A stretch of DNA of 64,000 nucleotides from Lota lota (taxonomy: Eukaryota; Chordata; Actinopteri; Gadiformes; Lotidae): positions 3,119,389 to 3,183,388 of the forward strand of contig JACYXH010000429.1 in NCBI GenBank assembly GCA_026745465.1, written 5' to 3'. Numbering within the stretch: the stretch's first letter is position 1; each line of letters opens with the position of its first letter. Shown here one piece after another: positions 54,210 to 64,000 of this stretch. The position numbers and the translations under genes are program-made. The notes under the pieces are model-generated. The model worked only from the letters and a program-made list of their open reading frames with translations, was not told the origin of the DNA and ran no database searches.

Positions 54210-56848
54210 CAGAGCCCTATTAGTTGACAGTGTCTAGCAAGGGTATGAGTTGAAAAGAGCAGAGGTTTGGAAGCTTTGGAACGTCCAAAGATGCAGTCTT
54301 GCGTAGGGACCATTGGAGGGACTTGGCTGCTTTGAGTGCTTCTGACAGGAGTTGCTGAGGTAGGAAGCAAGGCGTGTAGGATATGTACGGGTGGGAAATA
54401 AAAGAACAGGACAAATGAGCTCCGCCTCCTCATCGTTTTCTCATCCTAAAATATCCTAAAAGATCCTAAAATAAATTAACAGACGTGCCATCAAAGTTAA
54501 TTAGACTGCTGTCAGTTATGACAACCTAATCACTACCTACCAATGCGCATAACATCACGATATCAGTTGGCTTCATAAAAAGAGGATAAAAACGCAAGGG
54601 CGAGCTTCGTTGTGTATCTGTAGTGTGTGTTCTCTGTGTGCCCCTGGCTCTAATGGGCAGGCTTTGATGCAAAAGCTGACAAGCCTCTTCTGCTCCTCAT
54701 TGTAGTCTGTAATCTTAAAAGACTAATTACCTTTTTTCTCTTCTGAAGTCCTCCCCCTAAAAGGAAGAGGAGTGCTGCGGCTCTTAGTACAAAGATATGG
54801 AAACTGTGAAGCACACAAAAAAAAGACACCATAACCAAGATGAATATGTTGGATTTTGGGGCTCCTGGATAGACCGAAGGCCCCGGGAAGGGAGGATTTT
54901 AAACGTACTGAACATTTTAAAGACGAGAGGAAGTTGAGCACATACTGATGTATTCAAATTCGTCCAGGCTTCTGAGATTTCTGTTTTTGTAGTCAAGCCT
55001 AACTGAAAGTTTCATGCTGGACTCTCAGCATTTCACCCCATATTAACATAATTTGACATCGACTTATAGTGTGATCTGAACACTGAACAGCAGTGTACGA
55101 ACAGTGAAATCACCCTGCTTATGAAGCTAATATTTAGTTGGAATACTAATGAAGATGACCCTTAACCATTAACAATTGTTGAATTGTTTAACAGTTTGAC
55201 GAAAGATGCTACTATGTGTAGAAGACACAACATTATTTCTCCTTTAACCTTGTTCCATTTCTACACCACTTAGCTCACTGCAATCATTCCTTCCGCTTAC
55301 CAAACTCAACGGTAGCTCTAAGCAAGCATCAATAATTCATTGTTTGAAACGGATATAATGAATACCAATTCCCTCACATTGTCCAGCCACATCATCAAAG
55401 CTGATTGCACTACCTGAGGTTATTACCATCATTGGCGACAGCAATGCATCTGACATTTCAACTGGTCAGTTAGGACAGACGATGAGGCAAGTTGAAAACC
55501 AGGGACAATTAAGAGTCTGTTGTCTTTGGACGGGTGTCCCTTGTCCAAGATTTAAAATAAAAGTATAATAATGCATTGTTTGGTTCCAAATCATCTAAGC
55601 TGAGCTCCCAATATAAAATGATATAGGGCAAGGCGCTGTTTCAATGGTGGAGTCATCATGGATGTTTTTGTATTTAGTACTGTGTATAATTTAGTACTGT
55701 GTGGATTATTGAGACAAAGATAATTGCAAAAACAATTGTTATTCTTTATATTGCTTTATATTGAAATATATGCAAAAGCTTACAAGTGTATTGTGAATTC
55801 AATTGAAGAATGAATTGCATTGAATGGACATTTTTGCAGACTATAATTAAGTAGTAGTGAAATCGTAAATCTTCTTTGGCAGAATGCCTTATGGTTCCTA
55901 TGTGGGCCTATGTATATATGCAAATATGCGAATGTATCTAAGAGTTAAATGGTCCTCCTAGATTATAGGTCATGAAAACAACCTGTCCACTTCCTTACTG
56001 GTCACAGCACTTTGCAAACTGCACTCATTCCTGCCTGGCTGAATTGACTGATGGATATCCAAACTCTGAATCAGCCAACGCTATTAAGAGGTCTACTGGA
56101 GCGCCACGTCTTTACAGTTCCCAAAGTGCTGAAATTGGCTTGGCAATTCATGCCTGCTATTGTCTGGGGCCACTGTGACTAAGTTAATTTCTTGCCAGAC
56201 AAGCATAAACAATTATGCAGACACACACAATAAAAAATAAAGGAATCTTTTTAATTATCTAAAAATGTTTTTTCTTTTCTTTTCTGCATTGAACATAGAT
56301 GAAGGTTACAGGAGGTGACCCATGCTAAATTAGTTTTACCTGATGAAATTAGAGCAAATCGTCTCTTGCCTACTGTTTTCCTATTATCTATAACAATTTA
56401 TAAAAAATGCCTATAAGAAACTGATAATAGAAAAGTCCAACAGAAAATGTAAATATATTCAACTATTTGCTGGCCCCCTGGTTTTTGAACTTTGCCAAAC
56501 ACAAGTGAAAGTAGTGAAAGGCCACTGCTTCTGCTCCCACCTGCCTATTTTAGTCCTGGATTATTCCTGGTAATATTAGAGTCTTACGAGATAAGTCCTC
56601 CCTCTATATTCATGGCAGCAGGCTGGATGAACCAGACATCGTTTGGTACTATGTCATTTAGGTTTGCATGTCATGGTTGGTCAAACAAGGAATGCATGGT
56701 CCAAGACAGTTGCTGTGGCTATTTCCCGGAAGGTCTTCGAGGATGCATTGAAATTGCAGCACAAATTATGTAGTCTCACAACATACTATAGCCATTTTAG
56801 AGATAAGAAGTTGACGGTCTTTAGGTTAATACCTGCTCTAAATCAACC
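54209..56848. other. Non-coding stretch, no gene seen
   Basis: Unique, mostly AT-rich DNA. A mildly GC-richer area at 54240-54430 has short open frames without recognisable domains. No RNA gene or repeat family was recognised. Confidence 0.5.
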
Positions 56849-56906
56849 TATATATATATATATATATACATACATACATACATATATACATACATACATA
56901 CATATA
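56849..56906. repeat. (TA)n/(CATA)n microsatellite, left flank of a MITE
   Basis: A TA run followed by repeated CATA units and mixed TA units, ending exactly at the left terminus of the MITE at 56907. Confidence 0.95.
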
Positions 56907-57274
56907 CAGTATCTCACAAAAGTGAGTACACCCCTCACATTTTTGTAAATATTTGAGTATCTTTTCATGTGACAACACTGAAGAAATGACACTTTGCTAC
57001 AATGTAAAATAGTGAGTGTACAGCTTGTATAACAGTGTAAATTTGCTGTCCCTTCAAAATAACTCAAACACACAGCCATTAATGTCTAAACCGCTGGCAA
57101 CAAAAGTGAGTACACCCCTAAGTGAAAATGTCCAAATTATATTATAAGTTATACAAGCTGTACACTCACTACTTTACATTGTAGCAAAGTGTCATTTCTT
57201 TAGTGTTGTCACATGAAAAGACATACTCAAATATTTACAAAAATGTGAGGGGTGTACTCACTTTTGTGAGATAC

Positions 57275-57276
<2 letters not shown>
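56907..57276. mobile_element. Tc1-type foldback MITE
   Basis: About 370 bp with long terminal inverted repeats of some 127-129 bp (56907-57033 and 57148-57276), starting CAGTATCTCACAAAAGTGAG. A second copy of the CAAAAGTGAGTACACCCCT motif lies inside at 57101-57119, giving an IR/DR-like layout seen in some Tc1 elements. TA repeats flank both ends, fitting the TA target. The last base at the right end is A instead of the expected G. There is no coding capacity. The arms differ at only a few positions by eye, suggesting moderate age. Confidence 0.85.

Positions 57277-57364
<88 letters not shown>
57274..57364. repeat. (TA)n(CA)n microsatellite, right flank of the MITE
   Basis: A short TA run joined to a long pure CA run ending at 57364. 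It begins at the right terminus of the MITE. Confidence 0.97.
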
Positions 57365-57365
<1 letters not shown>

Positions 57366-59775
57366 TTAATATCCCTGCAAATCACAAGTTTATCAAAAAG
57401 GAATGGGGATATAATTTAAAGCGCCAAACAGATTAGGATGCAAACCACTATCTCAGAGACACAAAGTTGGGCATTTAACTGGAGCAAACTGTCTCGTATC
57501 CTTTTTTCCCCCCATCCATTGTTGCAAGTGGGGTCTGGCTGCAGCTCTGCTACCTGGTGGCCTTATCTGACTATGTGGCATGGAGCTCTCTGCTACTGTC
57601 TCTATTGGCATAATGATGGAACGAAGGCCTGCCTCCCCAGATAAACACTTCCCCTGTTCCCCTAACCGCCCAGCGGGGCCTCTTGTTTGCTGCAAGCATT
57701 AAAAGGAGAAAGAGCCTCAGACGTTAGACCACAACATTGAGACAAGTCTGCAAATTATACTGGATACGGTCCAGGATATGTGGAAGTGATGGGTTTGGTC
57801 AGTTGTTGTAGTAGGTGATGGAGAGACAGTCAGAAGAGAAGAAATGAGTCCTATTTTTAAATATATCAAGGATGTTTTTCCTCTACAGGCTTGATTAACA
57901 CCCAGGCTACTTGCTGAGAAATGAAATTAAGAATTAGAGCATTATCATATCAATACGAAATATGTCTATATTAAAAAGAAAGTCAGCTGTTTAAAGCAAA
58001 AGTAGATGAAAGATAAAGGGACAATTTACAATTCTGAACTATAAGGGAAAGAGAATATCCAGTAAAGGAGAGCATGATCAAAAATCGAATTAACAAATGG
58101 TGTAAAAAGAAGAAAGAAATCTTCAGTGGTGCCTTAAATTAAAAATATGTTTTATAATTGTATTCCGTGAGGCAGTTTAAAGACGACATACTACAGAGAA
58201 TGGGAAACAAAGTACAAGGAATTAAAAATGGAGTGAAATGAATGCTGCAAAAAGTCCCAGTATCCTGATGGTAGTAATTGATAGCACACTACCTGAGTAA
58301 ATGTCACCTTCATGTTATTCAGGAAAAAGAGTGCTTTCTTGCTACACATTATTCAGCTAATATTAGGTCTGGAATATATGAGATTCATAAACGGCATAAT
58401 GGAACTAAGGAGATTTTGACTTTGCTTAAGAACAAATCTTCATAAGGCGGAAAACACAAAATTGAAAGTGGGGGGAATTGTTCCTTTTCATAATGTATAT
58501 TATTTATTATCATCATAAAATCAATTAGTCATATTTATTATCATTATTCACTCCGAAGGCCATGTAATTTCTTCCTAAGTCTATGATAAGATATATTGAT
58601 TAAATGATTGGGCATTGCTGCGCATGAAAGCAAATAAATTGGCCTCGCAAGGCAGCCGTTCATCAACAGACCTAGTAAAAGCGTGCCAGGGTGAAAATAG
58701 CCATCTGTAGCTGTCATGCATCATACCACCTCTGTGCTACCACCACTTCACCAGCCAAAAAAAAAAAAAAAAAAGCACAGCAACACACCACCTGGTCTTT
58801 CCACATTGTCAGTCTATAAGTACCCCAGATAATAAATTAAAAGTGACTGGCTGGGCCCTGCCAGCCCGGACACAACCCTGCACTCAGGGGCCCAAAGGGG
58901 AGATGGAGTTTCAAAGGCTGCCTTTCGGGTCACACTTTTGGGAAACTGTAATTGGAAAGCGATTGTAGCCTCTTTAGAGGCTAAGCTTATGGATTTCCCT
59001 GACATTTGTGAACCAATTACAGCATATTTCCCCTTACAATAACTTCAACAGACACTGGGTAAACATATGGAGCGCTGTAGGTAAAACAATTTGTTTAACC
59101 AAATGTATGTATTAATATTCACTGAATACAATCTGATATTGTACACCAACTGTTAGTGATTATTCATCTTTCTTAGTTTGACTGCATAACTCTTTGCAAA
59201 TGCTAGTTTAAGGAACCATTTCAAGATGAGGTGGATGTGGGCCTATTCTTTTTCAACTATTTGCTGGAGTGACACATATAGATACACCACAGATGGCAAC
59301 AATGCCTTTGATCAACGAACATGTCAGAGCTGGACTTGTCAGACTGTCAAGCTGGGGCGAGGCATCAAACACACAACGCATCAAGAGCAGCTTCTCATCA
59401 AATCCAGGCCACACAATACAGGTCTAACCATGACAATTGGGAGGGGGAAAAACACGCTCCTTTTCACATTGTTGTAAACCTACAAAGGACTTGCATCAGA
59501 TTTAGTCTACAGTGGTCCCTTAGGAACACAAACGAATGGAATGTAAACTAGTTTTGCTGGGGGGGGTTACATATTGCTCCAGACATGCTGGACCTAGTAA
59601 ATAAATTATCTCAGGGACATATTTAATAACAGTCAGACAGCCACACTGAGTTGCTGTTTGTTTACCATACCTTCAGCTTGATGAAAATGGAACAGAATTA
59701 GGCAGTATGTTCAACCCAATGAAATGTAATGTAAAATAACAAATGTAAAACAACAAACAAAATAAAAAGGCCATG
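57365..59775. other. Non-coding stretch, no gene seen
   Basis: AT-rich unique DNA with an 18-base A homopolymer at 58757-58774 and a 7-bp-arm hairpin (TAGCCTC/GAGGCTA) near 58967-58984. No exon or RNA gene was recognised. Confidence 0.5.
58757..58774. repeat. Poly-A homopolymer of 18 bases
   Basis: An uninterrupted run of 18 A. It could be the tail of a decayed retroposon, but no SINE or LINE body is recognisable beside it. Confidence 0.9.
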
Positions 59776-59975
59776 CAGTGAGGGAAAAAAATATTTGATC
59801 CCCTGCTGATTTTGTACGTTTGCCCACTGACAAAGACATGATCAGTCTATAATTTTAATGGCAGGTTTATTTGAACAGTGAGAGACAGAATAACAAATAT
59901 ATCCAGAAAAACGCATCAAAAATGTTATAAATTGATTTGCATTTTAATGAGGGAAATAAGTATTTGATCCCTCTG
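59776..59975. repeat. Left terminal inverted repeat of the Tc1-like element
   Basis: About 200 bp. The outer motif is at 59776-59803 and a related inner motif (GAGGGAAATAAGTATTTGAT) starts near 59949. These are the expected transposase binding sites by analogy with Sleeping Beauty-type elements. Confidence 0.85.
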
Positions 59976-59986
59976 CAAAAAATGAC

Positions 59987-61008
59987 TTAGTACTTGGTGG
60001 CAAAACCCTTGTTGGCAATCACAGAGGTCAGACGTTTCTTGTAGTTGGCCACCAGGTTTGCACACATCTCAGGAGGGATTTTGTCCCACGCTTCTTTGCA
60101 GATCTTCTCCAAGTCATTAAGGTTTCGAGCCTGACGTTTGGCAACTCGAACCTTCAGCTCCCTCCACATATTTTCTATGGGATTAAGGTCTGGAGACTGG
60201 CTAGGCCACTTCAGGACCTTAATGTGCTTCTTTTTGAGCCACTCCTTTGTTGCCTTGGCCGTGTGTTTTGGGTCATTGTCATGCTGGAATACCCATCCAC
60301 GACCCATTTTCAATCCCCTGGCTGAGGGAAGGAGGTTCTCACCCAAGATTTGACGGTACATGGCGCCGTCCATCGTCCCTTTGATGCGGTTAAGTTGTTT
60401 TTTCTGCCCCTTAGCAGAAAGACACCTCCAAAGCATAATGTTTCCACCTCCATGTTTGACGGTGGGGATGGTGCTCTTGGGGTCATAGGCAGCATTCCTC
60501 CTCCAAACACGGCGAGTTGAGTTGATGCCAAAGAGCTCGATTTTGGTCTCATCTGACCACAACACTTTCACCCAGTTCTCCTCTGAATCATTCTGATGTT
60601 CATTGGCAAACTTCAAACGGCCTGTATATGTGCTTTCTTGAGCAGGGGGACATTGCGGGTGCTGCAGGATTTCAGTCCTTCATGGCGTAGTGTGTTACCA
60701 ATTGTTTTCTTGGTGACTATGGTCCCAGCTGCCTTGAGATCATTGACAAGATCCTCCCGTGTAGTTCTGGGCTGATTCCTCACCGTTCTCATGATCATTG
60801 CAACTCCACGAGGTGAGATCTTGCATGGAGCCCCAGGCCAAGAGAGATTGACAGTTATTTTGTGTTTCTTCCATTTTCGAATAATCGCACCAACTGTTGT
60901 CACCTTTTCACCAAGCTGCTTGGCGATGGTCTTGTAGCCCACTCCAGCCTTGTGTAGGTATAGAATCCTGTCCCTGACATCCTTGGGGAGCTGTTTGGTC
61001 TTGGCCAT
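59987..61008 (-). pseudogene. Tc1-like DD34E transposase, frameshifted
   Basis: The upstream part (61008-60613, 131 codons, starting [20 protein letters not shown]) holds a paired-type pair of helix-turn-helix DNA-binding regions. The GRPR-like linker is altered, reading SWPGAPCK where RPGAPRK is usual. The catalytic part (209 codons from 60616) has WSDETK (Asp22), QHDNDPKH (Asp113) and [11 protein letters not shown] (Glu148), so all three acidic residues are present with the 34-residue D-E spacing of Tc1 enzymes. It ends [16 protein letters not shown], a full C terminus. A one-base deletion near 60612-60616 separates the parts: QA is followed by V-stop where [10 protein letters not shown] is expected. 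Total length about 340 residues is normal for the family. [10 protein letters not shown] substitution replaces a usual Gly. It cannot make a full enzyme as it stands. Confidence 0.93.
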
Positions 61009-61046
61009 GGTGGAGAGTTTGGAATCTGATTGATTGCTTCTGTGGA

Positions 61047-61144
61047 CAGGTGTCTTTTATACAGGTAACAAACTGAGATTAGGAGCGCTCCCTTTAAGAG
61101 TGTGCTCCTAATCTCATCTTGTTACCTGTATAAAAAGACACCTG
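61047..61144. repeat. 40-bp palindrome upstream of the Tc1 transposase
   Basis: The arm at 61047-61086 (starting CAGGTGTCTTTTATACAGGT) pairs with 61104-61144 (ending ATAAAAAGACACCTG), with two or three mismatches and one extra T, around a loop of about 17 bases. It lies in the 5' region of the transposase between the start codon and the right inverted repeat. Such an RNA could fold into a long hairpin; any regulatory role is inference. Confidence 0.85.
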
Positions 61145-61169
61145 GGAGACAGAAATCTTTCTGATTGAG

Positions 61170-61372
61170 AGGGGGTTAAATACTTATTTCCCTCGTTAAA
61201 ATGCAAATCAATTTATAACATTTTTTACATGCGTTTTTCTGGATATATTTGTCTTTATTCTGTCTCTCACTGTTCAAATAAACCTACCATTAAAATTATA
61301 GAATGATCATGTCTTTGTCAGTGGGCAAATGTACAAAATCAGCAGGGGATCAAATACTTTTTTCCCTCACTG
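61170..61372. repeat. Right terminal inverted repeat of the Tc1-like element
   Basis: Inverse complement of the left arm with few differences. The inner motif is near 61170-61196 and the outer motif at about 61345-61372. Confidence 0.85.
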
Positions 61373-61374
61373 TA

Positions 61375-62155
<781 letters not shown>

Positions 62156-64000
62156 AACATTCTATTTTACTTTTTTGTAAAGGTGTATGTAAAGGTGTAA
62201 ATTGTTAAAGGAAATGCATGCAGACATATCCTGCCATGAATCCCACATCCTGTTATTTTATATCATAAATACAAATAGCCTTTTAATAAGAGCCTGAAAA
62301 CATTGCCACGGTTGACATATAGATAGATAGAGATCGATAATACAAAAAAATGGAAACCAGAATATAGGCAATGACAGCCACACCGGATCTGGAAAGCAGA
62401 GAAGGTATTGGGCCTATATTGTCTTTAATAGGGCCACTTCGCTGGGGTAAAGTTGCATACAGACACAATAAAAAGGTAAATGAAGAAAGGCCCTAATTTT
62501 CCAGTCAACTGCAATAGGTTGAATTAGGAATGCTTTCATTATAAAAAGGGAAACGTCAGATTCTCTGGAGAAAAAAAAGAGGCAATTTATCTATGGCTAC
62601 ACTGAAATTAATAACGTGTAGTAGGATTGTACAATCCAAAAGAAAGCCCAGATGAAAGATGAAGCTAAATCTCACCCAGGAGCACCAATTCAAACACAGA
62701 CACGGAGAAACGGTTCGAATGAAGGCATAATATTATAAAACGTCTATTGCGAGGGATACCTTTTAAATGGGAGCGATCTAAAGACTTGGTTCCCAGAAGG
62801 ATGTCTGCTTTCCCATACTCTTTAATAAAACATTGCCTGTAGAACAATAATCAAAACCAAAAGCTGGCAGTATCATCAGAAAACAACAGAATTGTACACT
62901 GGCGAGGGGAAACTTGGGAACATTGGGAAAAGAAAATGGCTCAGTTTGATAGAGGGGAAATTGATTTTTTTTCTAATCTTAAGCAGCATCTACATGGGTA
63001 CCAGCTTACTCAATAGTGGTGTGTGTTTTGATGTGTGGGGTTTGCAAGCGCGTGTGTAAAAAAGGTAAGGCTTATGACTCCAGAAGGGATGGGGTCGAGC
63101 TCTTGTACACTGCGGGTGACTCCAGCAGGCACATGACAACTTGTATTCAGTAATAACAGCGGCAGGATGACCAGATACTCAGAGCCATTAAGACAGTGAC
63201 AAATGGTTTCTTCTTGGGACAAACAGACTGGAGGCACCAGAAACAAGGATTTTACCCGTGATGTTACCCGTGTACTCGCTTAAAGGTAAAACAAAAAGTG
63301 TAGCATTACACAGGAGCCTTTCAGTTATGTCACAACAACGTGGATTTAATCAACGACTTATATTTTTTATATTACATTTTGTTACATAAGGCAACATAAA
63401 TCATTGCAAAACTGTATTGAAATCCAATTGAGTCCTGGAAATGGTATTAAAATCATCAGTCTCAGATGGGTTAGCGATAATCCATGAGCCATAGACAAAG
63501 AACGTGTAAAAAAAAAGGGCGGGGAAAGATTTAACAAATAAAATGAAAGTTTTAAGTGAGGATGTCGGTCCGTTTGACAGTTCCTGCTTTCACTGAACCT
63601 GGCGGCTGACACTGGAGTCTGTTAGTTGTGTGTGAGGACAGCATGCCTTTGACCAATGCCTTTGCCACTATTAGCTTCTACCAGGAGGTCGGCCAAGTCG
63701 ACGGATGGCCACATTGTGGGGTCACATTGAATAAAAGTCTCGCCAAACTGCATTGAACGTGAATGTGGCAGGCAGTACAACACACACCCAGCCATGCTTT
63801 CCTTCAGGGACTGTCCCCGAGCTTTTAAGGTAATTCTCCATGAATGAGGCATGCACAGCACAGGGCCTCCCGCTGAAGTTTGTCTGCACTGATTTGTTCT
63901 GCTTTGGGTAAACTGTATACCAATTCCTTTAAGAACATGTTGGAAGAAAATAAAAGTCTAGAAGGTACAAGCTGAGGATGTCCTGATACTGAGAGGGTTT
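62156..64000. other. Non-coding stretch, no gene seen
   Basis: AT-rich unique DNA to the window end. Short open frames carry no recognisable domain. A short GATA-type patch lies near 62319-62338. No transposon ends or RNA genes were seen. Confidence 0.55.

Larger units (their letters stand above)
59776..61372 (-). mobile_element. Tc1-like transposon, nearly whole, 1.6 kb
   Basis: Both ends begin CAGTGAGGGAAAAAA and continue with near-identical inverted repeats of about 200 bp (59776 to about 59975, and about 61170 to 61372). Each arm has an inner copy of the GAGGGAAATAAGTATTTGAT-type motif, so this is the IR/DR layout known for Sleeping Beauty-like Tc1 elements. The right flank is TA (61373-61374); the left flank is TG, apparently a mutated TA. 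The transposase lies on the minus strand at 59987-61008. Between its start and the right arm there is a strong palindrome (61047-61144). Arms differ by a few substitutions and a 3-bp gap, so it seems a relatively recent but no longer functional copy. Confidence 0.93.

Overview
This window looks like nuclear DNA from a ray-finned fish, most likely a teleost. It has no dense or operon-like gene arrangement. It is AT-rich and mostly non-coding, with many long dinucleotide microsatellites and several transposon families typical of teleosts: a Tc1-like element, a pogo-like element, foldback MITEs with TA or TTAA target sites, hAT-like elements and tRNA-derived SINEs. Family names rest on recognising motifs by eye; no database search was possible.

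Host coding content is close to nil. The only stretch that looks like a host exon is on the minus strand at 18955-19104. It is 150 bp, open throughout, flanked by AG and GT splice signals in matching phase, and encodes a 50-residue segment with a KKRKR basic cluster. I cannot name the gene. A CpG-dense patch at about 41.2-41.9 kb could be a promoter or first exon, but nothing in the sequence ties it to that exon. The window is therefore most easily read as introns or intergenic DNA around a widely spaced gene.

Layout: 0-5.6 kb holds a G-rich hexamer repeat, a pair of tandem ~115-bp units with a CRE palindrome, and a hairpin. At 5.6 kb there is a 116-bp AC tract. A compact pogo-like element lies at 10474-11267; it keeps the DNA-binding part of a transposase but has lost the catalytic part. 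The candidate exon is at 19 kb, with a small hAT-like repeat just outside it. A TTAA-flanked MITE is at 23.3 kb, a double perfect hairpin at 25.4 kb, two dinucleotide tracts at 26.5 and 27.2 kb, and a 918-bp hAT-like element at 29.9 kb. Microsatellites lie at 36.5 and 37.9 kb. The CpG-dense patch is near 41.6 kb. An inverted pair of an unnamed repeat lies at 42.7 and 46.8 kb, with a second TTAA MITE at 46.9 kb. Two related SINE copies are at 48.5 and 50.4 kb, CT and GT tracts at 53.5 and 54.1 kb, a Tc1-type MITE inside a microsatellite at 56.9 kb, a nearly whole Tc1-like transposon at 59776-61372, and an AC tract abutting a SINE tail at 62 kb.

The protein-coding content that can be recognised is thus transposon-derived: a Tc1-like DD34E transposase with one visible frameshift, and a pogo-like N-terminal DNA-binding fragment. 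I saw no rRNA, free-standing tRNA, CRISPR array, or retroviral or LTR element. I did not find a convincing new biological system; the less ordinary signals are listed as findings.
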